Source of the DNA: Clostridium saudiense
Lineage (GTDB): Bacteria > Bacillota > Clostridia > Clostridiales > Clostridiaceae
DNA: 64,000 nucleotides
Direction: 5' to 3'
Assembly: GCF_000577815.1 (NCBI RefSeq)
Contig: NZ_CBYM010000013.1
Location: forward strand, 25,853-89,852
The notes under the pieces are model-generated. The model was not told the DNA's origin, searched no databases, and worked only from the letters and a program-made list of their open reading frames with translations. This document shows, in pieces, positions 1 through 9,839 of this stretch. Each line of letters opens with the position of its first letter. The stretch's first letter is position 1. Made by a program: the position numbers and the translations under genes.

Positions 1-1395
1 CTGTACTATTTTAGCAGCTTCAATAACTTCTTCATCAGTTGCATCAAGCTTACCATAACGAATATTATCCATTATAGTTCCGGAGAAGATAAATGAATCT
101 TGAAGCATAATACCCATTTGTTGTCTAAGAGATTTTAAAGTTACGTCTTTAATATTAATACCATCAATTAAAATTTCACCTTCATTAATATCATAAAATC
201 TGCTTATTAAGCTTACAATAGTACTTTTACCTGCTCCAGTAGGCCCAACTAGAGCTATAGATTCACCACTATTAATGTTCATATCAATATTTTTTAATAT
301 AGGATTATCTTCTTCATACATAAAAGTTACATTTTTAAATTCAACATGACCTTCAATTGAAGGAAGAATCTTTGCATTAGGTTCATCATGTATTAATGGT
401 TTTTCATCCATTGTTTCGAAGATTCTTTCTAAATAAGCCATAGCATTTATTATTGTATTATAAAAGTTACCTATATTAGTTATAGGAGCCCAAAATCTCC
501 ACACATATCCGATAAATGCTACTAGTACCCCTACCTTGATTGATGAATCAAATATTAAAATACCAAATAAATAAATTAAAGAAATAGAAGCAACCGAAAT
601 AATATCTATAGATGGCCAAACCAAGAAATTTAATTTAACTGAATCAATCCAAGAATCACTATATTGTTTACAAACATCCTCATAAATTTTCATATTTTCT
701 TCTTCACGAGAAAATGATTGTGTTACTTTAATTCCATTTATACTTTCATGTACATAGGCATTCATATTAGATTGTTTAGAACTTAGTTTTTGATTAGCAA
801 GTCTTTGTGCTTTTTTTAGAGACATCATAACAGCAATTAAAACTGGTAAAGCAATTAAGCTAACTAATGCAAGTTTATAATCTAAACAAAACATAAATAT
901 AATAGTAATTAAAAGAGTTACAGTATCAGCAATTAAATTAACAAATCCATTAGACAATAAATCGCTTAATGAATTAATATAATTCACAACTCTTACTAAA
1001 ATCTTTCCGTGAGGTCTACTATCGTAATAACTAAATGGAAGAGTTTGCAAATTAACAAATAAATCATTTCTCATATCTACAAGAATATCTTGTCCAACCT
1101 CACCCATTGTAAGTATACGTTGCTTCATAAAAGCACTAACTAATATAAGTGATAATGCATAAATGAGTGATAAAATTATTAAATTTATTAGATTACCAGA
1201 TGGTATAATATCATCTAAAGCTATTTTTATTAAGTAGGGCCCAAGAAGTGAAACAAAGCTTGAAATTAACATTAATACAACTGATATAGTAATTTTATTT
1301 TTATATGGTTTCATATACTTTGTAAGTCTCTTAAGATGAGAGAAGTTAAAACCTTCTTGTAACTCTTCATCAATATCATATTTATTTCTAGCCAT
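1..1395 (-). CDS. ABC exporter half-transporter, permease + ATPase (partial)
   Basis: This is the N-terminal 465 codons of a fused membrane/ATPase half-transporter; the 3' end lies beyond the left edge. The protein starts MARNKYDIDEELQEGF. It has a type-1 exporter membrane domain of about six helices over roughly residues 30-330, then a Walker A (GPTGAGKST) and a Q-loop (MLQDS) before the cut. The ATG directly follows the stop of the upstream gene, whose last codons contain its AAGGAGG ribosome binding site, so the two are translationally coupled. With that neighbour it should form a heterodimeric exporter in the cytoplasmic membrane. The signature and Walker B motifs lie outside the window, so which half carries the active ATP site is inferred only from the partner. 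Substrate unknown. Confidence 0.93.
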   Translation of the reverse strand, partial: MARNKYDIDEELQEGFNFSHLKRLTKYMKPYKNKITISVVLMLISSFVSLLGPYLIKIALDDIIPSGNLINLIILSLIYALSLILVSAFMKQRILTMGEVGQDILVDMRNDLFVNLQTLPFSYYDSRPHGKILVRVVNYINSLSDLLSNGFVNLIADTVTLLITIIFMFCLDYKLALVSLIALPVLIAVMMSLKKAQRLANQKLSSKQSNMNAYVHESINGIKVTQSFSREEENMKIYEDVCKQYSDSWIDSVKLNFLVWPSIDIISVASISLIYLFGILIFDSSIKVGVLVAFIGYVWRFWAPITNIGNFYNTIINAMAYLERIFETMDEKPLIHDEPNAKILPSIEGHVEFKNVTFMYEEDNPILKNIDMNINSGESIALVGPTGAGKSTIVSLISRFYDINEGEILIDGINIKDVTLKSLRQQMGIMLQDSFIFSGTIMDNIRYGKLDATDEEVIEAAKIVQ

Positions 1396-3138
1396 TTATA
1401 TTACCTCCTTAGATAAATTAAAGTCTCCAAACTGAGTCTTATATACTTCATAGTAGTATCCTTTATTATTAACTAATGAATCATGTGTGCCACTTTCAAT
1501 AATTCGACCATTATCAAGAACTAATATTAAATCAGCAGACTTAACGGAAGATATTCTGTGAGCAATTATAAAATTAGTTCTATTTGGATTATTTAAATTA
1601 ACTTCTTTTTGAATTTTAAATTCTGTTTCCATATCAACAGCAGAGGTTGTATCATCCAAGATTAATATTGAAGGATTAGTTATTAAGGCTCTAGCTAAAG
1701 ATATTCTTTGTCTTTGTCCACCTGATAAACCTACACCTCTTTCACCAATAATTGTGTCATAACCTTCAGGCATTTCAGAGATAAATCCATGTGCTTCTGA
1801 AAGCTTAGCAATATCTTTAACTTTATCTAGAGATACTGATGGGTTACCATAAGCTATATTACCTTCAATGGTATCTGAAAATAAAAATATATCCTGCATT
1901 GCCATTCCTATTGAAGATCTCAATTGCTTGATATCTATATTCTTTATTGGTGTATAATCAATTAAAACTTCACCTTCTGTTGCATCATAAAATCTACAAA
2001 TTAAATTTACTAAAGTAGATTTACCAGCTCCAGTAGGCCCTATTATTCCAATAGTTTGTCCACACTTAGCTTCAAAAGAAACATTTTTTAGGGCTGCAGT
2101 ATCTCCATAGTTGAAAGAAACGTTATCAAATAAAATATCACCATGAATTCTTTCTGATTTAACAGGAGCTTTAGAGTTTTTAATATTTGATTCTGTATTT
2201 AATAATTCCCTTATTTTAATTGAAGAAGCTATGAATCTTTCTGTATCATTAATTAAATATCCAGCCATTCTCATAGGGTTATTTAATGCCCAAAGTAATC
2301 CATTAAATATGACTAAATCACCTAATGTCATAGATTTATTAATTACTAAAATACCTCCAACCAGTATCATTATTATTGATAAAAAGCTTGATAAGTATTC
2401 TAATACAGGCATATATTTACCTATAATTTTGGTAGTATCCATATTTTTTTCTTTATAATTCAAATTTTCTTTATTAAATTTTTCTATTTCATAATCTTCT
2501 CTACTAAAGGCTTTTACAACTCTATTACCACTTATATTTTCTTGAGTAACAGAATTAAGCCTTGAATAAGCTTCTCTTATATTATAAAAAGTAGGAGAAA
2601 TTTGAACTCCCATTTTTATAGTTATTATTGCAATTATAGGACAAATAGCAAGCATAAATAGAGTTAAAGGGAGACTTACAATAGCCATTGAAATAATTGC
2701 AAATATAAATACGCTTAAATTTGATAAAATATTATATACAACCCATGCTATAAAATGACGAAGTGCATCGGTATCACCAGTCATTCTAGCCATAATATCA
2801 CCAGTTTTGGTATTATTATAATAGTCAAAATCTAATTTTAATAATTTAGAATATAAATCTTTACGAATATTAAGAAGTATGTCTTGTGATACTCTTTCAA
2901 AAATCATTTGATACGTATAAGTAAGTATTCCTTTTATTACAACAACAACTAGCATAATGATTAGAATAGGAATTAATATATTCTTTTCATTTCCATTTAA
3001 AACCCTATCAACTATATCTCCAGCTAGGAAAGGATTAATCATACTTAATAGTGAAGTTATTAATACTAAAATTAATGCAATACTGTATTTGGGAATGTGG
3101 TATTTTAAATACCCAATTATCCATTTTAAACTTTCCAT
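1396..3138 (-). CDS. ABC exporter half-transporter, permease + ATPase
   Basis: Complete 580-residue half-transporter. The membrane domain covers about residues 15-310 and the ATPase domain about 335-575. Visible motifs are Walker A GPTGAGKST, Q-loop MAMQDIF, signature LSGGQRQR, Walker B ILILDD and switch His in IIAHRIS. The residue after Walker B is Asp instead of the catalytic Glu, as in the degenerate half of heterodimeric exporters, so hydrolysis probably depends on the downstream partner. The start has a good GGAGG site. The gene is first in a two-gene operon divergent from an AraC-type regulator, which may control it. The exported compound (drug, peptide or lipid) cannot be told from sequence. 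Confidence 0.93.
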   Translation of the reverse strand: MESLKWIIGYLKYHIPKYSIALILVLITSLLSMINPFLAGDIVDRVLNGNEKNILIPILIIMLVVVVIKGILTYTYQMIFERVSQDILLNIRKDLYSKLLKLDFDYYNNTKTGDIMARMTGDTDALRHFIAWVVYNILSNLSVFIFAIISMAIVSLPLTLFMLAICPIIAIITIKMGVQISPTFYNIREAYSRLNSVTQENISGNRVVKAFSREDYEIEKFNKENLNYKEKNMDTTKIIGKYMPVLEYLSSFLSIIMILVGGILVINKSMTLGDLVIFNGLLWALNNPMRMAGYLINDTERFIASSIKIRELLNTESNIKNSKAPVKSERIHGDILFDNVSFNYGDTAALKNVSFEAKCGQTIGIIGPTGAGKSTLVNLICRFYDATEGEVLIDYTPIKNIDIKQLRSSIGMAMQDIFLFSDTIEGNIAYGNPSVSLDKVKDIAKLSEAHGFISEMPEGYDTIIGERGVGLSGGQRQRISLARALITNPSILILDDTTSAVDMETEFKIQKEVNLNNPNRTNFIIAHRISSVKSADLILVLDNGRIIESGTHDSLVNNKGYYYEVYKTQFGDFNLSKEVI

Positions 3139-3287
3139 AACAGTTACCTCCGTTTTTATTCAATATAATTTCCTTATATAGATTATAATTTTAGGTATAA
3201 AAATGAAATGTGATATCTTAAACTATTGATGTATATTATTATATAAAGTTATAATTATAATGAAGTTTATGAGACAAGGAGAAAGAA

Positions 3288-4130
3288 ATGTTTGAATGGG
3301 GTAGAGGAACAGAGGAATATAATCCAGAAGTATTATTTGCTTTTCAAGCAAGTTTAAATGGAAGTGATAATCATTGGGAATTTAAGTATCACTGTCATGA
3401 TTTTTTAGAGTTGTCAATAGTAACATCTGGAGTAGCTGACTATTGTATTGATGGTAATAATTATACGATAAAAAAAGGGGAAGTATTAATTTCAAATCCA
3501 GGATTATATCATATGGAGACACCTGGTGAGTATTCTAAATATACTCAATTGCACATAGGTGTTCATAATTTTAAATTGAGTGATATAAGAGAGAATTACA
3601 TAGATAATAAAGGAGTAGGCCCTGTAATAAAATTAAAAAAATATGAAAATGAATTTTTAAAGTGCTGTGATGAAATTATTAAAGAGGAAAAAATGAAAAG
3701 GGTGGGATATCCATTAGTACTTAAATCTTTAGTAATGAAATTGTTGATTATTTTATGTAGGGAATTTGAAAGCGAAGAAAAGCAGGAAGATGAATATAAT
3801 TGTTCATTTCAATCATCTGAAAAACAAAATATAGTTAGGGAAATTATTGATTATATGAATGAAAATTATATGTGTGATATTTCATTGGACAAGATATCTA
3901 AGAATATGTATTTAAGTCCTGTTTATATTTCAAAGATATTTAAGGAAGAGATTGGAGATTCTCCAATAAATCATTTAATTAAAATAAGATTATCAAAAGC
4001 AGAAGATTTACTAAAAGATAAAAGTATTCCTATTAAAGTGGTAGCTCAAAGAGTTGGATATAATGATGCGTATCATTTTAGTAAATTATTTAAAAAGTAT
4101 TACGGGATATCTCCATCTGCATTTAGATAA
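3288..4130 (+). CDS. AraC family transcriptional regulator with cupin sensor domain
   Basis: A 280-residue regulator. The N-terminal half (about 20-110) is a cupin-like effector domain with His and Glu residues (KYHCHDFLELS). The C-terminal 100 residues carry the two helix-turn-helix motifs of the AraC family, ending in the usual consensus (VGYNDAYHFSKLFKKYYGISP). The ATG follows AAGGAG at good spacing. It is divergently transcribed from the ABC exporter pair across a 149-base gap, so regulation of that exporter is a reasonable inference. The gene is monocistronic and ends at a clear terminator. The ligand is unknown; sugars are the commonest effectors for this architecture. Confidence 0.9.
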   Translation: MFEWGRGTEEYNPEVLFAFQASLNGSDNHWEFKYHCHDFLELSIVTSGVADYCIDGNNYTIKKGEVLISNPGLYHMETPGEYSKYTQLHIGVHNFKLSDIRENYIDNKGVGPVIKLKKYENEFLKCCDEIIKEEKMKRVGYPLVLKSLVMKLLIILCREFESEEKQEDEYNCSFQSSEKQNIVREIIDYMNENYMCDISLDKISKNMYLSPVYISKIFKEEIGDSPINHLIKIRLSKAEDLLKDKSIPIKVVAQRVGYNDAYHFSKLFKKYYGISPSAFR

Positions 4131-4137
4131 AAAATTA

Positions 4138-4188
4138 AGTTCTATATTAAGGTTGAATATAAGTTAAGCCTTAATATAGGACTTTTTT
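4138..4188 (+). terminator. Rho-independent terminator after AraC gene
   Basis: A 15-base-pair stem (AGTTCTATATTAAGG pairing with CCTTAATATAGGACT, one G-U pair) is followed by six T. It lies 8 bases after the stop codon. Confidence 0.85.
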
Positions 4189-4345
4189 GTTTTTAGATAA
4201 GCATATTTATAAAAATTATAAATATTATTTGAAATCATAAAGAGGGCAATTATTTTTAGAGTAGAGTTTTTTTATAAAAATAAATATTCACGCATAAAAG
4301 AGAATATATTTTAATATAAAAAACGAAAAAAAGAGGTGTTGCAAT

Positions 4346-5086
4346 TTGAAGGTTAAAAGAATAAGTTCATTACTAGGATTGAATATTGCAATTGTAATGC
4401 TTAATATTATTATTTTTTCACCAGGATTATTTAATATTAAAATAGATTTTATTAATATATTTCAAACATCAATAGGTATAACAATAATCATAATGAGCTT
4501 TATTATTTTCATTATTGGAAATTACAAAATATTAATAAAAGAAGATAATGAAATTGATATTTCTAAATTAGATGATAGTGAAGATTACATAGAAGCATTA
4601 AAGGAGAATAGCAGTAAAAGAGTTTTTTCAAAGGATATTGATATTTTATTAGAACAAATAGAAAGAATGGACAAAAAGCAAGAAAAAATAGATGATATAC
4701 TATTGCAAAAATTTACTGTAAATGAAATGAGTTATATAAAATTTAAAAAGACAATAACTGAAGTAAGAGATGTTTTTTATATAAATATAAAGAGTGTTAT
4801 CAATAAAATAAATATTTTTGATGAACAAGAATATGAAAAAATAAAAAAGGACATTAAAAATGGGAAACTTAATGGAAAAATAGAAGAGCAGAAAAAAGAT
4901 ATGTTTGATGAATATATATTTTTTGTGAAAGATTCTATAGAAGATAATGAGGAGATTTTATTGAAATTAGATAAATTTCTTTTTGAGTTATCAAAATTTA
5001 ATAGTTTAGAAGATGGAGAGTTAGAAAATATGAGTGCAATTAAGGATGTTGATGAATTAATTAATAAAATAAAATTTTATAAGTAG
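4346..5086 (+). CDS. Two-helix membrane protein, possibly XpaC-like
   Basis: A 246-residue protein starting at TTG behind AGAGGTG. Two hydrophobic helices (about residues 9-30 and 36-60) are followed by a long charged, mostly helical cytoplasmic tail rich in Lys and Glu, probably partly coiled coil. It is first in an operon with a VWA protein and TelA. XpaC (5-bromo-4-chloroindolyl phosphate hydrolysis family) proteins are membrane-anchored helical proteins commonly encoded next to telA, and this protein fits that position and shape. The family assignment is an inference from context rather than from a clear motif. It may anchor or regulate the TelA/VWA partners at the membrane. Confidence 0.6.
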   Translation: MKVKRISSLLGLNIAIVMLNIIIFSPGLFNIKIDFINIFQTSIGITIIIMSFIIFIIGNYKILIKEDNEIDISKLDDSEDYIEALKENSSKRVFSKDIDILLEQIERMDKKQEKIDDILLQKFTVNEMSYIKFKKTITEVRDVFYINIKSVINKINIFDEQEYEKIKKDIKNGKLNGKIEEQKKDMFDEYIFFVKDSIEDNEEILLKLDKFLFELSKFNSLEDGELENMSAIKDVDELINKIKFYK

Positions 5087-5116
5087 ATAAATAAAAGAAG
5101 TAGGGGGTATGGATTA

Positions 5117-6811
5117 GTGGGTGGTAAGAAAAGTGGAAAACTTGCAGGTATTTTGATAGTTATGGCTATTGTAATTTTGGGATTAGTTTATGGCGGAATA
5201 ACTTTAACTAAAAATTGGGGAAAAAGTAAAGAAGCTATATCTGAAGAAAATGCAACTGATAAGTTGAATAAGATTTGTAAAGATATTGATATTAATGAAA
5301 TAGAACCTAGAAAAGCAGCCATAGATTTAGGCGTTGAGGATGTAAAAGATACTATTCCGGATATTGAAAAGTATCCAGCACAAGTTGAGAATACTACTGA
5401 CACTTATATTGAAATATTTTCTACAGGTGAGAAAACTGGTACTGGAAAGGATAGTTGGTTAATAGATGTAGCTAATGATTTTAATGAGGCAGGAATAGAA
5501 GTGAATGGGAAAACTGTTTCAGTTAAGATAAGGCAAGTAGCATCAGGGCTTGGAATGGATTATATAGTTTCAGAGAAATATTTACCAGATGCGTATAATC
5601 CATCAAATGAGCTATGGGGAGAAATGATAAAAGCCAATGGCAAGACAATTGAATTATATGATGAAAAAATGGTTGGAAATGTGGCTGGCATTATTATGTC
5701 TAAGGAAAAGTATGATGATTTAATAGAAAAGTATGGTTCAATTAACTTGAAGAATGTTACAGAGGCTGTTGCTAATGGAGAAATAAATATGGGATATACA
5801 AATCCATTTGCAAGTGCAACAGGATTAAATTTTTTAGTATCAACATTAAGCACATTTGATTCAAGTGATCCATTAAGTGAAAAAGCAATTGAGGGCTTTA
5901 ATGAATTTCAAACTAATATACCATTAGTAGCATATACAACACTTCAATTAAGAAATTCTGCTGAATCAGGTATTTTAGATGGATTTATTATGGAATATCA
6001 AACATATATAAATTCACCAGAATTAAAAGCAGATTATGTATTTACACCATTTGGGTATAGACATGATAGTCCATTATATGCAGTTGGAAATTTATCTGAA
6101 GAAAAGAAAGAAATATTAAATAGATTCATTGAATTTTATAAAGGAGAAAAATATCAAGATTTAGCTACAGAATATGGATTCAATAACTTAGAAGATTATA
6201 AATGTGAAATTGGAGAGTTAGAAGGAGATGTAATAATACAGGCTCAAAAGCTATGGAAGGAAAACAAAAATAGTAATAAGCCTATAGCTGCAGTTTTTGT
6301 GGCAGATGTGTCTGGAAGCATGGAGGGTGAACCATTAAATGAGCTAAAAAAATCATTGTTGAATGGATCACAATATATAGGAGAAGAAAATTCTATAGGG
6401 TTAGTAACTTATTCAAATGATGTTAATATTAATCTTCCTATAGGAAAGTTCGATTTAAATCAAAGATCACTATTTACTGGAGCTGTACAAGATATGGATG
6501 CTGGAGGAGGAACAGCAACATTTGATGGAATTGCTGTAGCTGTTAAAATGCTTTTAGAAGAAAAGGAAAAGAATCCAGATACTAAGTTAATGCTTTTTGT
6601 ATTAAGTGATGGTGAAACTAATATTGGACATTCTTTAGAAGATATAAAAGAAATCCTAGAAGCAGTTGAAATACCAGTTCATACTATTGGATATAATGCA
6701 AATATTAAGGCGTTAGAAAATATTTCTGCAATTAATGAGGCAACAAGTATTAATGCAGATTCTGATGATGTTATTTATAAGTTAGGAAGTTTATTTAATG
6801 CAGAGATGTAG
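5117..6811 (+). CDS. Membrane-anchored solute-binding/von Willebrand factor A fusion protein
   Basis: A 564-residue protein starting at GTG behind AGGGGG; an ATG 8 bases upstream runs straight into a stop. An N-terminal membrane helix (about 9-30) leaves the rest probably outside the cell. Residues about 95-360 resemble a periplasmic-binding-protein fold (the SBP_bac_11-like domain found with VWA). Residues about 390-560 are a VWA domain with an intact metal site DVSGS at 397-401 and a conserved Thr/Asp set (GGGTATFDG, VLSDGET). VWA domains with such sites bind divalent metal and partner proteins. It is followed 18 bases later by telA. No enzymatic residues were recognised; a sensing or scaffold role is inferred. 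Confidence 0.8.
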   Translation: MGGKKSGKLAGILIVMAIVILGLVYGGITLTKNWGKSKEAISEENATDKLNKICKDIDINEIEPRKAAIDLGVEDVKDTIPDIEKYPAQVENTTDTYIEIFSTGEKTGTGKDSWLIDVANDFNEAGIEVNGKTVSVKIRQVASGLGMDYIVSEKYLPDAYNPSNELWGEMIKANGKTIELYDEKMVGNVAGIIMSKEKYDDLIEKYGSINLKNVTEAVANGEINMGYTNPFASATGLNFLVSTLSTFDSSDPLSEKAIEGFNEFQTNIPLVAYTTLQLRNSAESGILDGFIMEYQTYINSPELKADYVFTPFGYRHDSPLYAVGNLSEEKKEILNRFIEFYKGEKYQDLATEYGFNNLEDYKCEIGELEGDVIIQAQKLWKENKNSNKPIAAVFVADVSGSMEGEPLNELKKSLLNGSQYIGEENSIGLVTYSNDVNINLPIGKFDLNQRSLFTGAVQDMDAGGGTATFDGIAVAVKMLLEEKEKNPDTKLMLFVLSDGETNIGHSLEDIKEILEAVEIPVHTIGYNANIKALENISAINEATSINADSDDVIYKLGSLFNAEM

Positions 6812-6829
6812 AGAAATAGGGGGGAGAAC

Positions 6830-7957
6830 ATGGGATTTTCAATGAATGTATGTGATACCGAAGAAATTAAAAATGAGGTTATAGAAGCTGTAAAGCCAGA
6901 AAAAGAAGAAGTAAAAAAGTTAAAAGTATTAAGCGATAATAATGTAGAAGCAGTTATGAATTTAGATATGGATTCATTAGAGGATAGAAAGTTGATTTTA
7001 AAATCAATTGATGAATTTGGGTTAGATACTATGCAAAAATCATCTCAAAAAAACGCCTTATTAGAAGTAAGTATAAAAAATCTATCTAAAATGGGGGATG
7101 AAGGAGGAGAAGTTGCTATTGGGTTAACAGAATTACAAAGGGCAATGAAAGATCTTGATCCAAGTATGATAGACTTCACAAAAAAAGGATTTTTCGGAAG
7201 GGTTGCAAATCCAATACGTACTTATTTTGATAAGTATCAAAAAGCTGATAATGTTATTAATGATATCATGGAATCTTTGGAAAAAGGTAAGATAACCTTA
7301 AAAAATGATAATACTACTTTGGAAATAGAAGAGTTATCTATGAGGGATTTAACAAAAAAGTTAGCTAAAGAAATAGAAATGGGAATAATGATGGATGAGG
7401 AGATTTCAGATGCCTTAAATAAAGCAAAAGTTAATAATGATGATCCGGATAGAATTAGTTTTGTTTCGGAGGAGATATTATTTCCTTTAAGGCAAAGAAT
7501 TATGGATATGCAGCAAATGATAGTTGTTAATCAGCAAGGGATAATAGCAATTGAAGTTATAAGAAGAAATAATAAAGAGCTTATAAGAGGTGTTGATAGA
7601 GCTAAAAATGTAACTATATCTGCTTTGAGAACTGCAACAATAGTTGCTAGTGCACTATATAATCAAAAAATAGTTTTGAAAAAGATAGATTTATTAAATA
7701 AAACTACAAATGATTTAATTAGCGGAACATCAAAAATGCTTAAGGAGCAAGGAGCAGAAATTCAAAGGCAATCAATTGAATCTAATATTTCTGTAGATAC
7801 TTTAAAATCTGCCTTTTCTGATACTTTAGAGGCATTAAATGCAATTAGTTCATATAAACAAGAAGCATTACCAAGGCTTAAAGAAACTATAAGTCAATTT
7901 AAGGAGTTAGCTGATTTAGGAGAAAAGCAGATTTCTAAATTAGAAAAAAGTGAATAG
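6830..7957 (+). CDS. telA: TelA family toxic-anion resistance protein
   Basis: A 375-residue soluble helical protein of the TelA/KlaA family (toxic anion resistance, PF05816). The diagnostic stretch around residues 225-275 is present (RQRIMDMQQMIVVNQQGI and ALRTATIVASALYNQK). The ATG follows GGGGGAG. It is the last gene of the three-gene operon and ends at a strong terminator. Family members are linked to tellurite, bacteriocin and cell-envelope stress resistance, but the molecular activity is not established. Association with a VWA protein is typical of Ter-type stress modules, though no TerD-like gene is present here. Confidence 0.9.
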   Translation: MGFSMNVCDTEEIKNEVIEAVKPEKEEVKKLKVLSDNNVEAVMNLDMDSLEDRKLILKSIDEFGLDTMQKSSQKNALLEVSIKNLSKMGDEGGEVAIGLTELQRAMKDLDPSMIDFTKKGFFGRVANPIRTYFDKYQKADNVINDIMESLEKGKITLKNDNTTLEIEELSMRDLTKKLAKEIEMGIMMDEEISDALNKAKVNNDDPDRISFVSEEILFPLRQRIMDMQQMIVVNQQGIIAIEVIRRNNKELIRGVDRAKNVTISALRTATIVASALYNQKIVLKKIDLLNKTTNDLISGTSKMLKEQGAEIQRQSIESNISVDTLKSAFSDTLEALNAISSYKQEALPRLKETISQFKELADLGEKQISKLEKSE

Positions 7958-8001
7958 TATAGAGTTATAAATTAATTATCTTAAGTTAATGTAATGAAAG
8001 A

Positions 8002-8054
8002 ATGAGTAGCAAATTTAGTAATCAAAATATCTAAATCTGCTACTCATTATTTTA
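8002..8054. terminator. Terminator between convergent telA and plsY-like genes
   Basis: A 17-base stem (ATGAGTAGCAAATTTAG against CTAAATCTGCTACTCAT, one mismatch) is followed by a T-rich run on the + strand. It serves the telA operon and may also stop transcripts from the opposite side. Confidence 0.8.
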
Positions 8055-8076
8055 TAGAAAAATTATATAGTTATTA

Positions 8077-8718
8077 CTAAGTAATTTGATTATGATAAAG
8101 AATTTTTTTACAGTATTTATTAAATAATGAGATTGTTATATCACCGTCATTTCTATTTACCCTATGCTTATGCCCGAGAATTATTGATGATAAAAATACT
8201 ATTAATTTAATATGAATACTGGAATTAGAAGCAAATACTAGTATATCTAAAAATAAAATACTAACTAAAATAACACTAGAGTTTGGTTTAATAGTTAAAA
8301 TAAATTTAAAAAATATTAATATGAGTGCAAATATTAATGCAACATAACTTATAGGATATAATGCTAAAAATGAACCAAATGTAGATGCAATAGCCTTTCC
8401 ACCTTGAAATTTTAAAAATGGTGAATAAGCATGCCCTAAAATTGGCGAAATTGCAATAAAAATAATTGCTATGTTACTTGTATAAAAATAATTAATAGAA
8501 ATAAAAACAGGAATAAAAGCTTTAAATAAATCTAAAATTATACATAGTATTCCTAAAGGTATTCCACAATATTTAATAACATTTCCTGAACCAGGATTCA
8601 TATCATCTGATATTTTTCTTATATCAATGCCTTTAACTAATTTAGGAATTAAATAAGAATACATAATAGATCCTGATAAAAAAGATAAAATAATTAATAA
8701 AATATCTCTAAAAAACAA
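8077..8718 (-). CDS. plsY: PlsY-like glycerol-3-phosphate acyltransferase family protein
   Basis: A 213-residue polytopic membrane protein of the PlsY (DUF205) family. PlsY motifs are recognisable: GS near the N-terminus, NPGSGNV, and GHAYSPFLKFQGGKAIA with the conserved GGK. PlsY transfers acyl from acyl-phosphate to glycerol-3-phosphate, the first step of phospholipid synthesis. The gene begins with TTG behind GGAGGG, 2 bases after the stop of a lipid-type glycosyltransferase gene, so the two are coupled. The C-terminal tail (GHKHRVNRNDGDI) keeps a family feature but the middle is divergent. This may be a second, specialised copy and not the housekeeping enzyme. Confidence 0.8.
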   Translation of the reverse strand: MFFRDILLIILSFLSGSIMYSYLIPKLVKGIDIRKISDDMNPGSGNVIKYCGIPLGILCIILDLFKAFIPVFISINYFYTSNIAIIFIAISPILGHAYSPFLKFQGGKAIASTFGSFLALYPISYVALIFALILIFFKFILTIKPNSSVILVSILFLDILVFASNSSIHIKLIVFLSSIILGHKHRVNRNDGDITISLFNKYCKKILYHNQIT

Positions 8719-8720
8719 GG

Positions 8721-9839
8721 TTATTCCCTCCTATGATTTGCTTGTTTTATTAGAAAGTTAGCAATATCATCAGCCGTATTTAAGTTAATATTTTTCTTTT
8801 GTGCTTGAATAATAGAATTGCATAATGAATCGTCAGTTAATAAAGATTTACACAGAGATAAAGTTTCATTTACTGAATTAGAAGCTAGTGCCATCCCATG
8901 ACTTTTAAAAAAATTACAATTAGCAGATTCTACGCCAGGAATTGGGTTTATCATTATAATAGGCAAATTTTTGGTCATTGCTTCTGTTGTGGTCAATCCA
9001 CCAGGTTTAGTAATTAAAATATCACTTGCATCCATTAATAAATCAATAGAATCTGTAAAAGATAATATATTAATATTTTTATTTAGTTTTACTTTATTAA
9101 ATTCTTTAAATAATTCTTCATTATGTCCACAAATAACCGTAACCTGAATGTTAGGTAGTTTATCAGATAAGATTCTGGTACTTTCAAGTATATTGCCTGC
9201 ACCCATACTGCCACCCATTAATAATATATGTTTCATATTAGGATCAAGGTTTAGTTCTTTTTTTGTAGCAACTTTAGATTTGTGTTGTTTAAATTTGGAA
9301 TGTACTGGTAATCCAAAGCTCAGAAGTTTATTTTTATCTATTCCCTTACTAATAAATTCATTAATTAAATCTTTGTGAGGAATAAGAAAATAATCTAAAT
9401 TTGTTTCTTCCCAAAAAGGTGCACAGGTATAATCAGTTATAATAGCAGCAGTAATGGAGTTAAATGGATATTTATTTTTTAAATAAGAAATTGTTTGGGC
9501 ACAAAATATATGAGTGCAAATAATTATATCTGGATTTTCAGAAGTAATAACATTATATATTTTATTTGCATAAAGAGAATTTAAAATGTAAATTATAGAT
9601 TTTATCTTAGGGTTACTAATTTTTACGCCAGCTTTATAAAGTGATCCAAAAAATCTAGGACTATGTTTTACTATGCTAACATAAGAATTTTCTACTTTTT
9701 TAGATGTGTTTTTTCCTGCAAAGCTTAAGGTATCTATTTCTACAGTCTTAATATTTAAGTTATCAAGTGCATTACAAATTGCTTTTCCAGCAGAAGCATG
9801 TCCGGCACCTGTGTTTGTATACAAAATAAGTGCTTTCAT
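8721..9839 (-). CDS. MGDG synthase-like glycosyltransferase (diacylglycerol type)
   Basis: A 372-residue GT28-type glycosyltransferase. The N-terminal domain opens with the MGDG-synthase hallmark (YTNTGAGHASAGKAI). The C-terminal domain has the nucleotide-sugar site (LLMGGSMGAGN and KPGGLTTTEA, GxEs-like PIPGVESAN). Related enzymes (UgtP, MurG-like) move glucose or galactose from UDP-sugar onto diacylglycerol at the inner face of the membrane. The start is ATG behind GGGGTG. It is first in an operon with the PlsY-like gene, supporting a role in glycerolipid synthesis. The exact sugar and acceptor cannot be read from sequence. Confidence 0.85.
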   Translation of the reverse strand: MKALILYTNTGAGHASAGKAICNALDNLNIKTVEIDTLSFAGKNTSKKVENSYVSIVKHSPRFFGSLYKAGVKISNPKIKSIIYILNSLYANKIYNVITSENPDIIICTHIFCAQTISYLKNKYPFNSITAAIITDYTCAPFWEETNLDYFLIPHKDLINEFISKGIDKNKLLSFGLPVHSKFKQHKSKVATKKELNLDPNMKHILLMGGSMGAGNILESTRILSDKLPNIQVTVICGHNEELFKEFNKVKLNKNINILSFTDSIDLLMDASDILITKPGGLTTTEAMTKNLPIIMINPIPGVESANCNFFKSHGMALASNSVNETLSLCKSLLTDDSLCNSIIQAQKKNINLNTADDIANFLIKQANHRRE

